Assembly (NCBI RefSeq): GCF_001299475.1 | Contig: NZ_CYUJ01000003.1 | Location: forward strand, 686,409 to 750,408 | Length of the DNA: 64,000 nt | From: Neofamilia massiliensis | GTDB lineage: Bacteria; Bacillota; Clostridia; Tissierellales; Peptoniphilaceae | Reading direction: 5' to 3' | In this document: positions 1-7,774 of the stretch, in pieces | How positions within the stretch are numbered: position 1 is the stretch's first letter | Layout: each line of letters begins with the position of its first letter | Notes under the pieces: generated by a model | Told to the model about the DNA's origin: nothing | Databases searched by the model: none | The model's input: only the letters and a program-made list of their open reading frames with translations | Translations under genes and position numbers: made by a program

Positions 1-327
1 ATCTCCTGGGCTTCCTTCTCTTGCATACTTGTAGGCCTGTAAAACTCCATAGCCGTAATCAATTTTATAACCTAGTTCGCTATAAGGATACTCAAACTTG
101 TAGTCTTCATATGTCAGCACTAGTTTTTTGTCTGGAATCTTTCCCTCTTTAACAACCTTTTTCATAGCTTCTGTAAGGGTTAAGTTTGAAACATCTATGC
201 CGTCTACAGAAATCCCCCTATAAATTGTGTCTACATTGACAACATTGTTATAGGTTCCATAGCTAATGCCTACAAAAATTCCAAGAACTAATAATATAAT
301 TAAAAGGCCGAAGATTAGTTTCTTCAT
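1..327 (-). CDS. VanW/YoaR-like surface protein, N-terminal part (partial)
   Basis: The reading frame is open from an ATG at 327 to the window edge, giving 109 N-terminal residues; the rest lies outside. It starts MKKLIFGLLIILLVLGIFVG, a membrane anchor or signal sequence of about 22 residues. It continues with a region (DTIYRGISVDGIDVSNLTLTEA, split around residues 35-60) that resembles the putative peptidoglycan-binding domain found in front of VanW domains. A ribosome binding site GAGGTGAAAA precedes the ATG. A cell-wall-associated exported protein is likely. The assignment to the VanW family is an inference from the N-terminus only, because the diagnostic VanW domain would be outside the window. 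Confidence 0.6.
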   Translation of the reverse strand, partial: MKKLIFGLLIILLVLGIFVGISYGTYNNVVNVDTIYRGISVDGIDVSNLTLTEAMKKVVKEGKIPDKKLVLTYEDYKFEYPYSELGYKIDYGYGVLQAYKYAREGSPGD

Positions 328-338
328 TTTTCACCTCA

Positions 339-983
339 TTAAACTTGAACTAATTTTTTATACTCTAAACAGAAAGATCTAATTGGACAATTTTGGCACT
401 GAGGATTTCTGGCCTTGCAAGTTCTTCTTCCGTGGAAGATAAAAATGTGATGGGCCTTGGTCCAAAAGTTCCTATCAATTCTCTCCATTAATTTTTCTTC
501 AGTATCTTCAACATTTTTTTCATCTACAATTCCTATTCTATTAGTTACCCTAAAAACATGGGTATCAACTGCAATGGCAGGTACTCCAAAACAAGTAGAA
601 ACTACAACATTGGCAGTTTTCTTGCCAACTCCAGGTAGGGTTATTAATTCTTCAATAGTTTTAGGAACCTCAGACTTATAGTTGTCAACTAAAAGCTGGC
701 AGGTTTTTAAAATGTTAGATGCCTTGGTGTTATAAAAACCACAAGGGCGAATAATTTCACTAAGACGACCAAAGCCTAAGGCTAAAATATCTTCAGGTCC
801 TTGGGCCAATTTAAAAAGGTCCTTAGTAACCATATTTACCCTAACGTCAGTACACTGGGCAGATAAAATTGTGGCTATTAACATTTCAAAGGGACTTGTA
901 TGGTCCAGCTCTGGCCTAGCATCAGGATAGGTCTTATTTAAAATATCTAATACTTCTTTTAACTCTTCATCAGTAATTAACAT
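339..983 (-). CDS. nth: Endonuclease III
   Basis: This is a 214-residue DNA glycosylase/AP lyase that removes oxidised pyrimidines in base excision repair. The helix-hairpin-helix LPGVGKKTANVV carries the catalytic lysine, and AVDTHVFRV carries the catalytic aspartate. The C-terminus has the [4Fe-4S] cluster pattern C-X6-C-X2-C-X5-C (CKARNPQC..C....C). The length is normal for Nth. The start lies inside the last codons of the upstream DUF503 gene (14 bp overlap), so the two are probably translationally coupled. The gene ends just before the partial surface-protein gene. Confidence 0.95.
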   Translation of the reverse strand: MLITDEELKEVLDILNKTYPDARPELDHTSPFEMLIATILSAQCTDVRVNMVTKDLFKLAQGPEDILALGFGRLSEIIRPCGFYNTKASNILKTCQLLVDNYKSEVPKTIEELITLPGVGKKTANVVVSTCFGVPAIAVDTHVFRVTNRIGIVDEKNVEDTEEKLMERIDRNFWTKAHHIFIFHGRRTCKARNPQCQNCPIRSFCLEYKKLVQV

Positions 984-1263
984 TTATAATTTCTCTTTCT
1001 AAATTTATAATCTCAAATCTATAATCGTCATCTAAAAATTTTATTAGCTGGTCTAATCTTTCTTCTAAGTGGCTGTACGAATTTGAAACACAAGAAAAAC
1101 CAAGGCTTCCTAAATTTATCATATCTAAATTTTCAACTTCAGCACAAGAAAAGTTATAAATTTTTGAAACCTTGTCAAAGGTGGACTTAATAATTCTCCT
1201 CTTGTCTTTTAAGTTAAAGGCCTCATAGATTTTTATCTGGACTTCTAAAACACCTACATACAT
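970..1263 (-). CDS. DUF503 family protein (YlxP-like)
   Basis: A 97-residue protein beginning MYVGVLEVQIKIYEAFNLKD, with the DUF503 hallmarks: a beta-alpha-beta start, LKDKRR at residues 20-25 and a conserved SC/EVEN segment. I chose the ATG at 1263 rather than 1284 because AAGGGG sits 7 nt upstream of it and the longer form would overlap queG. YlxP proteins are often encoded beside translation factors and their biochemical role is unclear. Here the gene sits between queG and nth, overlapping nth, in a small co-directional operon. Confidence 0.85.
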   Translation of the reverse strand: MYVGVLEVQIKIYEAFNLKDKRRIIKSTFDKVSKIYNFSCAEVENLDMINLGSLGFSCVSNSYSHLEERLDQLIKFLDDDYRFEIINLEREIINVNY

Positions 1264-1267
1264 AAAA

Positions 1268-2173
1268 TCAGCCCCTTGAAGCAAGTATTTTTATATTTCT
1301 CTCAATAACTTTTTTCCCTGACCAGGCAAAGGCAAAGTCCTTGTATTTTTTCTTAAAGGCCTTGTTAGAAAGGCTGGCAAGGTCAAGATCGTCAAAACTT
1401 AAAAATTTCGGCTTAAAGTCTGCGTGAACATCTGATAAAATTCCCCTGTTCTTTGGACAGACTTCCTGGCAGACATCGCAGCCATAGGCGTAGGTCAAGT
1501 TATTTAAATAAGGACTGGCATCTTTTTTCTGGGACAAATAGGACAGGCATTTAGAAAAGTCTACCCTGTAGTCGCCAAGAATTGCCCCAGTTGGGCAGGC
1601 TTCTTTACATAAATTACAAGATCCACAAGAACTTAAATCAATTTCAGCTTCGTAAATAAATTTACTTGCTGGTATTGAAGTAAAAAGCAGGCCTAGAAAA
1701 AAATAAGACCCTAAGTCCTTGTTTATTATAAGGGAATTTTTCCCATAGTGGCCAAAGCCTCCAAGACGGGCTAGTTCTTTTTCATAAAAGCCACCGCTGT
1801 CAACTTGGATATAAGATGAAAACTCAAAAGTCTCTTTTAAAATCTCTTTAAGTTCTTGAATTTTTTCTCTTAAGACCAAATGATAGTCTCTACCTCTAGC
1901 GTAGGATGAAATTTTATAGGCTCCGTCAAAATCACAAGGCCAATAATAGGACATGCCTAAGACAAAAATACTCTTAACACTCTCTAGCCTTGTCCAAGGA
2001 TCTATACGCAAGGAAAGATCTTGAAGTTCAAAATCTGTGGTTAGGCCCTCGTTTTTATTTGATAAAATCCTAGATCCAACTTGGTCTAAGCTCTTTGCCT
2101 CCACTAGGCCTAAAAGGTCAATATTAAGCTTTTTCTTTAAATCATCTAGTCTTATGTCCACGTCTTTCACCAT
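1268..2173 (-). CDS. queG: Epoxyqueuosine reductase-like iron-sulfur protein
   Basis: A 301-residue protein with two cysteine clusters, CGSCNLCKEACP and CDVCQEVCP, typical of the two [4Fe-4S] clusters in QueG. QueG reduces epoxyqueuosine to queuosine in tRNA using cobalamin. An N-terminal segment with SYYWP and the region SGGFYEKELARLGGFGHYGKNSL (in part) matches the cobalamin-binding QueG core. It lacks the C-terminal HEAT-repeat extension of longer QueG proteins, so it is the short form. It lies first in an operon with DUF503 and nth. The family call is firm; activity on tRNA is inferred from homology. Confidence 0.85.
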   Translation of the reverse strand: MVKDVDIRLDDLKKKLNIDLLGLVEAKSLDQVGSRILSNKNEGLTTDFELQDLSLRIDPWTRLESVKSIFVLGMSYYWPCDFDGAYKISSYARGRDYHLVLREKIQELKEILKETFEFSSYIQVDSGGFYEKELARLGGFGHYGKNSLIINKDLGSYFFLGLLFTSIPASKFIYEAEIDLSSCGSCNLCKEACPTGAILGDYRVDFSKCLSYLSQKKDASPYLNNLTYAYGCDVCQEVCPKNRGILSDVHADFKPKFLSFDDLDLASLSNKAFKKKYKDFAFAWSGKKVIERNIKILASRG

Positions 2174-2348
2174 CTTAATTATACCTTAAAGTTTATGAAA
2201 TTTCTTTACTTTTACAAAAGTTTAAACATATTGTAACTTTTGAATGGTTTTAATTTATACAAACTTGATCTTTTAATTTGGCCTAGAAAAAGTCTACTAA
2301 TAACTCCAGCTATATAGTATAATCTTATAAGAATTTAAAGGAGAACTT

Positions 2349-3692
2349 ATGGAAAAAGAAAATAAAATGGGAACCATGGATACAAGAGCCCTGCTTTTAG
2401 AAATGTCTCTGCCAATAATGTTATCCATGTTGATCCAAGCCCTTTACAATATTATAGATTCCTACTTTGTTTCACAAATAAACGAGGCTGCCTTCACTGC
2501 AGTTTCAATGGCATTTCCAATTCAAAATACTTTTATCGGCCTAGCTGTAGGAACATCAGTTGGAACAAAAGCTTTAATGTCTCGCTATCTAGGAGAGAAA
2601 AATTTAGAAAAAGTTTCTAAGGTTTCAGAAAATGCCTTGAGCCTTACAATTTTTCACGGCATCTTACTCTTTGTCTTTGGACTTTTCTTTATGGAAGGCT
2701 ACTACAAAAGCCAAACTGATTCGCAAGAAATTATTTCCTACGGCATAGCCTACAGTAGAATAGTTACTATGATGGCAGTTGGAATATTTTTTCAAATTTC
2801 CTTTGAAGGATTTTTGCAAGCCTCTGGTCGGACAAAACTTTCTATGTACGCCCAAATTTTTGGCGCCGTCATTAACATTATTCTAGATCCGCTTTTAATT
2901 TTTGGATACTTTGGCCTGCCTAAAATGGGTGTTAGAGGAGCAGCTCTGGCTACAGTTATTGGCCAAGTTCTAGGAGCGATCCTTGGCTTTATTTTAAATA
3001 AAAAGAAAAATCCTGAAGTGAGATTAAAAGGCCTTGACCTAGATTTTAAAATTATTGGAGAGATTTATAAAATTGCCATTCCATCTGTAGTTTTAATTAC
3101 AATGACTTCAACGGTAATTTATTTTCTGAATATGATCCTAGGAAGTTTTTCGCCAACAGCAGTTGCAGCACTAGGTGCCTATTATAAGGTCCAGTCCTTT
3201 GTCTTTATGCCAGTTTTTGGTTTAAATAACGGGATGATTCCAATAATTGCCTACAACTACGGGGCGAAAAAGCCAAAAAGGGCCTTGGACACAATATCTT
3301 TTGCTATAAAGCTTGCCCTTGCCATTGCCTGTCTGGGATTTTTGATTTTCCAAATTTTCCCAGAAAAGCTTTTAAAAATCTTTAACGCCTCAGACCAACT
3401 TTTGGATCTTGGAATTCCTGCTCTTAGAATTATTTCTACATCTTTTTTCTTTGTAGTAATAAACTTTGTAGCCAATGCAGTCTTCCAAGCCTTAGGAAAC
3501 GGAGTTCTTGCCTTAGTTTCGTCTCTACTTAGACAAGTGGTAGTTTTGCTGCCTGCAGCATATTTTCTATCTCTAAGTGGAAACTTAAATTTAATTTGGC
3601 TTGCCTTTCCTCTGTCAGAGCTAGTTGGTTTTATATTTTCAACCTACAAGCTAAAGACCTATGCCACTTACAAAATATCAAATCCCCTTTAG
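2349..3692 (+). CDS. MATE family efflux transporter
   Basis: A 447-residue integral membrane protein with about 12 predicted transmembrane helices in two pseudo-repeats. It begins with a short polar leader followed by LLLEMSLPIMLSMLIQALYNIIDSYFV, the signature opening of clostridial NorM/DinF-type MATE exporters. These proteins expel cationic drugs or metabolites in exchange for Na+ or H+. A ribosome binding site AAAGGAG lies 7 nt before the ATG. It is divergent from queG, and a TATAAT box is visible at 2318-2323. A small membrane-anchored protein gene follows 14 bp downstream and is probably co-transcribed. The substrate cannot be told from sequence. Confidence 0.92.
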   Translation: MEKENKMGTMDTRALLLEMSLPIMLSMLIQALYNIIDSYFVSQINEAAFTAVSMAFPIQNTFIGLAVGTSVGTKALMSRYLGEKNLEKVSKVSENALSLTIFHGILLFVFGLFFMEGYYKSQTDSQEIISYGIAYSRIVTMMAVGIFFQISFEGFLQASGRTKLSMYAQIFGAVINIILDPLLIFGYFGLPKMGVRGAALATVIGQVLGAILGFILNKKKNPEVRLKGLDLDFKIIGEIYKIAIPSVVLITMTSTVIYFLNMILGSFSPTAVAALGAYYKVQSFVFMPVFGLNNGMIPIIAYNYGAKKPKRALDTISFAIKLALAIACLGFLIFQIFPEKLLKIFNASDQLLDLGIPALRIISTSFFFVVINFVANAVFQALGNGVLALVSSLLRQVVVLLPAAYFLSLSGNLNLIWLAFPLSELVGFIFSTYKLKTYATYKISNPL

Positions 3693-3706
3693 GAGGACGA
3701 GGACCT

Positions 3707-3997
3707 ATGAAAGAATCACTTGGGAAAAATATCTTAATAATTTTTTTGATCCTACTTGTAGTCTTTTTGCTTTTTTATAGGCAGGTCTTTTTAAAACTGA
3801 CCTTAGACAAGTATATTAAAGAAAATGACTTACAAGCCTATACAGTTGAAGCAATCGAAAAATATTCCCAAATGGATGGCTACTTAGTTTCTCTAAATGG
3901 ACCTAATGGGGAAGATAGAAAGCTTACAATAATTTCTACTAGATTTCCAATAAATGTAATTTACGATTCAATGGTAGACAAGGAAAACTTGAAATAA
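3707..3997 (+). CDS. Small membrane-anchored protein of unknown function
   Basis: A 96-residue protein starting MKESLGKNILIIFLILLVVF, with one transmembrane helix at about residues 8-25 and a soluble tail of about 70 residues outside or inside the membrane. I chose the ATG at 3707 because AGGAGG lies 10 nt upstream. A longer in-frame version would overlap the MATE gene. I do not recognise the family. The placement 14 bp behind the MATE gene, followed by a terminator, suggests one transcript, but a functional link to export is only a guess. Confidence 0.7.
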   Translation: MKESLGKNILIIFLILLVVFLLFYRQVFLKLTLDKYIKENDLQAYTVEAIEKYSQMDGYLVSLNGPNGEDRKLTIISTRFPINVIYDSMVDKENLK

Positions 3998-4040
3998 TAA
4001 GGCAGGCTTTATTTCATTTTACAAGTAAATAAGCAAAAAA

Positions 4041-4070
4041 ATAAAGGTCAGTATAAAACTGGCCTTTTTT
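4041..4070. terminator. Bidirectional intrinsic terminator
   Basis: The stem GGTCAGT/ACTGGCC with a short AT loop is followed by TTTTTT on the plus strand and by an A/T-rich run on the other side. It lies between the convergent MATE operon and barstar gene and can stop both. Confidence 0.75.
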
Positions 4071-4071
4071 C

Positions 4072-4338
4072 TTACCACATTATTTCAATTTTATTGTCGT
4101 TCATCTTGCTTAGGTCTCCAAAGACATCGAGAATATTGAGACCATAGTCGCCAAGGCTTCTAGGTATTAATCTTGCATCGACAATTTCAACGTCTAAGTT
4201 TTCTTCCATTGACAAAATATCCCAAAGAGCATCTAAGTTATCTCCAAAACTTTGAGGAAACTTAAAGACTTTGTCCATGTGCTCATAGGCCTTGTCTCTA
4301 TTTACAAATTCCTCTCCCATTAAAATAAATTTTTTCAT
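4072..4338 (-). CDS. Barstar family ribonuclease inhibitor
   Basis: An 88-residue protein that aligns along its length with Bacillus amyloliquefaciens barstar. The key segment FGDNLDALWD (residues 31-40) corresponds to YGENLDALWD of barstar. The barnase-contacting residues D35, W38 and D39 of barstar match D36, W39 and D40 here. Barstar is a cytoplasmic inhibitor that plugs the barnase active site. Its gene starts 11 bp after the barnase homologue ends, in the same orientation, so toxin and immunity protein are likely made from one transcript. The pairing supports a real barnase-barstar system. Confidence 0.93.
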   Translation of the reverse strand: MKKFILMGEEFVNRDKAYEHMDKVFKFPQSFGDNLDALWDILSMEENLDVEIVDARLIPRSLGDYGLNILDVFGDLSKMNDNKIEIMW

Positions 4339-4349
4339 AAAATCACCTA

Positions 4350-4907
4350 CTAATAAAATTGTTCAAAGGACTTGTAGTGGTCCTTAGTATAAAAAATTAA
4401 TCCGTCGTCTGAATAAACTATTCTTTCAGGTCCCCTATTTTTGTCATAGCCAGAAATTAAATCAGCTTCATAATAAGTCCTAGAACTTTTTTTAGGCAAA
4501 AGTCCCTCTCTGTTATAAAAGATGTCGCCACCAATTACAAAACCTCCGTTGTCTTCAACTGACCAACCAAGGTCTTTGGCTTCAGCCTTTTTAATATAAT
4601 TTTTTGGCAGGGTCTTGTAGATATGAATGTACTCAACTAGATCTTCTAAATCATAATATTCTTCATCTTCTAAAATGAGTTTTTCATCTTCAAGAGTTTC
4701 TTCTTCAACTAAATTCTCTTCACTTGACTCATCTGTTTGAGTCTTTTTTCTTTCAGTTTTTTCTATTAAGTTTTCTTCGACTACTTGGTCTGCTTGAGCT
4801 TTTTCTATTTTTTGATCCTTTGACTTGCAGCCAGTAAAAATAAAAACTGCAGCCAAGAAAAATAAAAGAAGCTTGTTCAAATATCTTTTTTTAATTTTAT
4901 TATTCAT
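4350..4907 (-). CDS. Lipoprotein-anchored barnase-type ribonuclease
   Basis: A 185-residue protein in three parts. Residues 1-27 are a lipoprotein signal ending in the lipobox IFTGC (Cys27). Residues 28-85 are an acidic, low-complexity linker rich in E, K and D. Residues 86-185 are a complete barnase domain (microbial RNase N1/T1 family). YIHIYKTLPKNYI, GGDIFYNREG and RIVYSDDGLIFYTKDHY match barnase closely. The barnase catalytic set is retained: K27, R59, E73, R87 and H102 correspond to K107, R133, E147, R162 and H177. The domain should cleave RNA at purine sites. I chose the ATG at 4907; an upstream TTG at 4925 has no ribosome binding site. The lipid anchor would tether the RNase to the outer membrane face, unlike secreted barnase. 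Confidence 0.9.
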   Translation of the reverse strand: MNNKIKKRYLNKLLLFFLAAVFIFTGCKSKDQKIEKAQADQVVEENLIEKTERKKTQTDESSEENLVEEETLEDEKLILEDEEYYDLEDLVEYIHIYKTLPKNYIKKAEAKDLGWSVEDNGGFVIGGDIFYNREGLLPKKSSRTYYEADLISGYDKNRGPERIVYSDDGLIFYTKDHYKSFEQFY

Positions 4908-5010
4908 ATAAGCTTTATACCCCAATTTTTGTTAATTATCATTTAAAAATTATTTAAAGTTTTAAAAACTAAGTCTACATTTAAAACTTTCTCTTCTTAT
5001 GTAAGGGCAA

Positions 5011-5040
5011 ATAAAAAGCAACCAAGAAAATCTTGGCTGC
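5011..5040 (-). terminator. Intrinsic terminator downstream of the FakA-like gene
   Basis: An inverted repeat GCAACCAAGA-AAA-TCTTGGCTGC (one G-T pair) is followed on the minus strand by TTTTTAT. It sits directly behind the gene ending at 5047. Confidence 0.75.
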
Positions 5041-5046
5041 AAAAAA

Positions 5047-5298
5047 TTAACCTTCAAGGCCTCTAGCTTGTCTGTCCATGTCTTCAACAACTATATCAAA
5101 AATTTCTCCAAGGGACCTACAATATTTTAAAACGTCCCAAGGCTCGTTTGTGTGGTAGTGGATCTTAACAAGGTCGCCACCGCCAACTGCAAGGAGACAG
5201 TCTCCCTTAAAGTTTTCGTTGAAATAATCGTTAATAACATTTTCGTCTAAGTTTTCGCCTTCAATTAGAAGTTGAACGTCATATCTATATTCTATCAT
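5047..5298 (-). CDS. Stand-alone FakA/YloV C-terminal-like domain protein
   Basis: An 83-residue protein whose sequence (EYRYDVQLLIEGENLD at the start, GGGDLVKIHYHTNEPWDVL in the middle) resembles the C-terminal domain of the fatty-acid kinase FakA (YloV, DAK2-fusion family). That domain binds the FakB acyl carrier in the full kinase. Here it stands alone without the DAK2 ATP-binding part, so it is not a kinase itself. It lies 26 bp after a DUF5714 gene in the same direction, and the pair probably forms one operon. Function is unknown; a small regulatory or adaptor role is a guess. Confidence 0.7.
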   Translation of the reverse strand: MIEYRYDVQLLIEGENLDENVINDYFNENFKGDCLLAVGGGDLVKIHYHTNEPWDVLKYCRSLGEIFDIVVEDMDRQARGLEG

Positions 5299-5324
5299 TA
5301 TATCCTCCGTGATTTATAAAATTT

Positions 5325-6029
5325 TTAATTTTTATTTGGAAAGTAAGGGCATCTCTTTCCTAGGCATTGGCGGTTGTTTCTAAAAAACCTACAAGTAACT
5401 TGGTCTGGGATGTCCATTTTCACACCAAAGTTTTCTAAAACATAGTCCGCTCCTGTCAAGGCTGCAGTAAAAGAATTTCTCTTACAGCACCTAGGACCAC
5501 CAAGTTTTCCAATTTCGTCTAGGGCCCTGACTGTTCCCCTATTAATTATACCCCAAGACTCAGTACTTAAAGGAGTTGACTGGGTAATAATACTTAAAAA
5601 CATTCCTAGAGAAACTGCCGCCCCACAAGTTCCCCAAAAGCCACAAGACCCACCTGGATACTGTCCGCCTCTTATTTTCATATCCTTTAAGGCTTTTTCT
5701 AAATTAATATCTCCACCTGCATTGGCGTAGGCAGTTAAAAGAGCAGCTCCAACCATGACGTGGTGCTCAGGTCCGTGCATATAAATAAAGGGATTTTCCA
5801 TTATCTCATTTAAAATAAAAATTGGGTCCTTGGACTTAGATTCTAAGCAATAAGAAATAATTGCATCTATACCTTCCTTGCTATGACATGAGTCACAAAC
5901 ATAGTGGCCCTCGTCACAAATTGTCTTTGTCTTAAAGGTCTTATTACAGAAATAGCAATTGACCTCTGCTTCTTCATCTAAATAAGTTAATTCACTTCCA
6001 CATATTAAACATCCATTTTTACTTGTCAT
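5325..6029 (-). CDS. Cysteine-rich DUF5714 family protein
   Basis: A 234-residue soluble protein with an N-terminal zinc-ribbon-like part: CLICG, CYFC, and CDEGHYVCDSC in the first 50 residues. The central part contains HGPEHHVMVGAALLTAYANAGG, then PGGSCGFWGTCGAAVSLG and GGPRCCKRNSF. The C-terminus is another cysteine cluster, CRFF..RQCLGKRCPYF. This layout matches the DUF5714 family known mainly from anaerobes, whose function is unestablished. The many conserved Cys and His residues suggest metal or Fe-S binding. It is the first gene of a two-gene operon with the FakA-C-like protein. Confidence 0.8.
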   Translation of the reverse strand: MTSKNGCLICGSELTYLDEEAEVNCYFCNKTFKTKTICDEGHYVCDSCHSKEGIDAIISYCLESKSKDPIFILNEIMENPFIYMHGPEHHVMVGAALLTAYANAGGDINLEKALKDMKIRGGQYPGGSCGFWGTCGAAVSLGMFLSIITQSTPLSTESWGIINRGTVRALDEIGKLGGPRCCKRNSFTAALTGADYVLENFGVKMDIPDQVTCRFFRNNRQCLGKRCPYFPNKN

Positions 6030-6117
6030 CTTATCACCTACTTATATTATACTAGAGATTTAATAAAAAACTAGATAGATAAAAATTGAGAGATAAAATT
6101 TTTAGCTTTTTCAAAAA

Positions 6118-6146
6118 TTGTAATTAAAAAAAATTAGGAGTATAAT
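6118..6146 (+). promoter_or_regulatory. Sigma-A-type promoter for the PII-like/antiporter operon
   Basis: TTGTAA and TATAAT are separated by exactly 17 bp, and the -10 box ends 23 bp before the start codon at 6169. TAAGGAGG precedes that ATG. Confidence 0.75.
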
Positions 6147-6168
6147 AAAATCGTTAAGGAGGAAAATT

Positions 6169-6504
6169 ATGGAAGCACTATTTATCGTATTAAATCATGA
6201 AGCCCATTATAACGAATTGCTTTTGGCCCTACAAGAAGCAGGGATCCACGGCGGAACAATTTTAGAAAGCCAAGGAATGGCAGGTTATTTGGCAGAAAAC
6301 TTTTCAACTTTTAAATTTTCTTATTTAGGATCTTTATTAAACGAAGGCAGACCCTATAACAAAACTATCATTTTAGTTTTAGACAAGGAAAGAACAGAAG
6401 TTGCAAAAAATTGCGTTAGAAAAGTTGTAGGAGACCTTGACCAAGAAAATGTAGGAATAATGTTTACTTTCGACATAACCAGCTTCGAAGGTTTGACAAA
6501 ATAA
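6169..6504 (+). CDS. PII-like (GlnB-superfamily fold) protein
   Basis: A 111-residue protein with the alternating beta-alpha-beta layout of PII-type ferredoxin-fold regulators: EALFIVLNHEAHYNELLLALQEAGIHGGTI at the start and KTIILVLDKERTEVAKNC in the second half. Classic GlnB T-loop residues are not evident, so it belongs to a divergent PII-like group, not to the nitrogen regulator. It is followed 22 bp later by a CPA2 antiporter under one promoter. PII-like proteins encoded next to transporters usually bind nucleotides and gate the transporter, so a regulatory subunit role is a reasonable inference. Confidence 0.7.
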   Translation: MEALFIVLNHEAHYNELLLALQEAGIHGGTILESQGMAGYLAENFSTFKFSYLGSLLNEGRPYNKTIILVLDKERTEVAKNCVRKVVGDLDQENVGIMFTFDITSFEGLTK

Positions 6505-6526
6505 TAGAGGAAGTGGATTTTAAACA

Positions 6527-7714
6527 ATGGAAGAAATGTACTCAATTGCAGTCCTAATTCTTTCTGGAATTTTTCTTGCAAAAATCATTGGCAAACTAAA
6601 ATTTCCAGATGTAACTGCCTACCTATTGGCAGGAATTTTAATTGGCCCTTCAGTTTTAGGACTCTTATCCCGTGACCAAGTAAAGGCAATGGAAATAATT
6701 TCAGAAGTGGCCCTGGCCTTTATAGCCTTTTCAGTTGGATCTGAAATGAATATAAAGAGCATACAAAAAATAGGTACAAAAATTTTACTAGTAACTTTTT
6801 TCGAAGCCTTTGGCGCATTTTTAGTTGTCAGCCTAGGCTCAATGCTAATTTTTAAAGAGTCAGTTGGATTTTCAATTGTTCTAGGCTCAATTGCCTGTGC
6901 AACAGCACCAGCAGCAACCCTAATGGTAATAAAACAATACAAGGCCAAGGGAGACCTAGTTGATATACTAATCCCAGTAGTAGCCTTAGATGACGCAGTT
7001 GGAATTATAATTTTTGGTATATCGTCATCAATTGCCATCGCCTTACAAGCAGGAACAGGCCTGGCCCTATCTTCAATGCTATTAAAACCCCTTTGGGAAA
7101 TAATTTTGGCCTTACTTATTGGCCTGGCCTTTGGTCTAATTTTTATTTTCGTTTCAAAAAAATTAAAATCAGACGACCAATTATTTTCCTTTACTATAGC
7201 AATGATTTTTATAGCCGCAGCAGCATCCCTTTACTTTAATGTATCCAGTCTACTGGCTCTAATGGCAATGGGACTTTTAATAGCAAACGTCGGCCATGTA
7301 CCAAGAAGGTACCAATCTTTAATTGGAAACGTAACTCCCCCAATTTTTATAGCCTTCTTCGTCTTATCTGGAGCAGACTTAGACCTAAGTGCCCTAACAT
7401 CTGTAGGCCTACTTGGAGTATTCTATGTAGTTGCAAGAGTTATAGGAAAACTTTTAGGAACCTTTTTCTCAACAAAAATGGCAGGCTTTCCAGAAAATGT
7501 ACAAAAATACTTAGGCCTAACCTTGGTTCCCCAAGCAGGTGTCGCCATAGGTCTATCCCTAATAGCATCAAAGATCCTACCAGATCCCTTTGGTGCCCAA
7601 GTTAGAACAGTAGTCCTAGGTGCCACAATAATTTACGAACTCGTCGGCCCACTAACTGCTAAATACGCTTTGACCAAAGCCGGCCAAATAGATCCAGCAA
7701 ATTTAAAAAAATAA
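6527..7714 (+). CDS. Cation:proton antiporter, CPA2 family (KefB-type membrane domain)
   Basis: A 395-residue protein with about 12 transmembrane segments. It has the CPA2 hallmarks LKFPDVTAYLLAGILIGPSVLG near the N-terminus and VVALDDAVGIIIFG around residue 155, which holds the paired aspartates of the ion site. It would exchange Na+ or K+ for H+ across the cytoplasmic membrane. Unlike KefB/KefC it ends after the membrane domain and has no TrkA-N or TrkA-C domain. The PII-like protein encoded immediately upstream could supply the missing regulatory function. A terminator follows at 7719. Confidence 0.88.
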   Translation: MEEMYSIAVLILSGIFLAKIIGKLKFPDVTAYLLAGILIGPSVLGLLSRDQVKAMEIISEVALAFIAFSVGSEMNIKSIQKIGTKILLVTFFEAFGAFLVVSLGSMLIFKESVGFSIVLGSIACATAPAATLMVIKQYKAKGDLVDILIPVVALDDAVGIIIFGISSSIAIALQAGTGLALSSMLLKPLWEIILALLIGLAFGLIFIFVSKKLKSDDQLFSFTIAMIFIAAAASLYFNVSSLLALMAMGLLIANVGHVPRRYQSLIGNVTPPIFIAFFVLSGADLDLSALTSVGLLGVFYVVARVIGKLLGTFFSTKMAGFPENVQKYLGLTLVPQAGVAIGLSLIASKILPDPFGAQVRTVVLGATIIYELVGPLTAKYALTKAGQIDPANLKK

Positions 7715-7718
7715 AATA

Positions 7719-7763
7719 AACCTAGCTAAGTTATCTGATGTTAACTTCAGCTAGGTTTTTCTT
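7719..7763 (+). terminator. Intrinsic terminator after the antiporter gene
   Basis: A long inverted repeat, AACCTAGCT...AGCTAGGTT with inner AAGTTA/TAACTT, ends in TTTTTC. It closes the plus-strand operon and may also act on the convergent gene at 7775. Confidence 0.8.
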
Positions 7764-7774
7764 TTAATCATCTT

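Noticed and set aside
4350-4925. Longer barnase-type protein starting at a TTG at 4925
   Set aside because: There is no ribosome binding site for it and the extra residues spoil a normal lipoprotein signal peptide.
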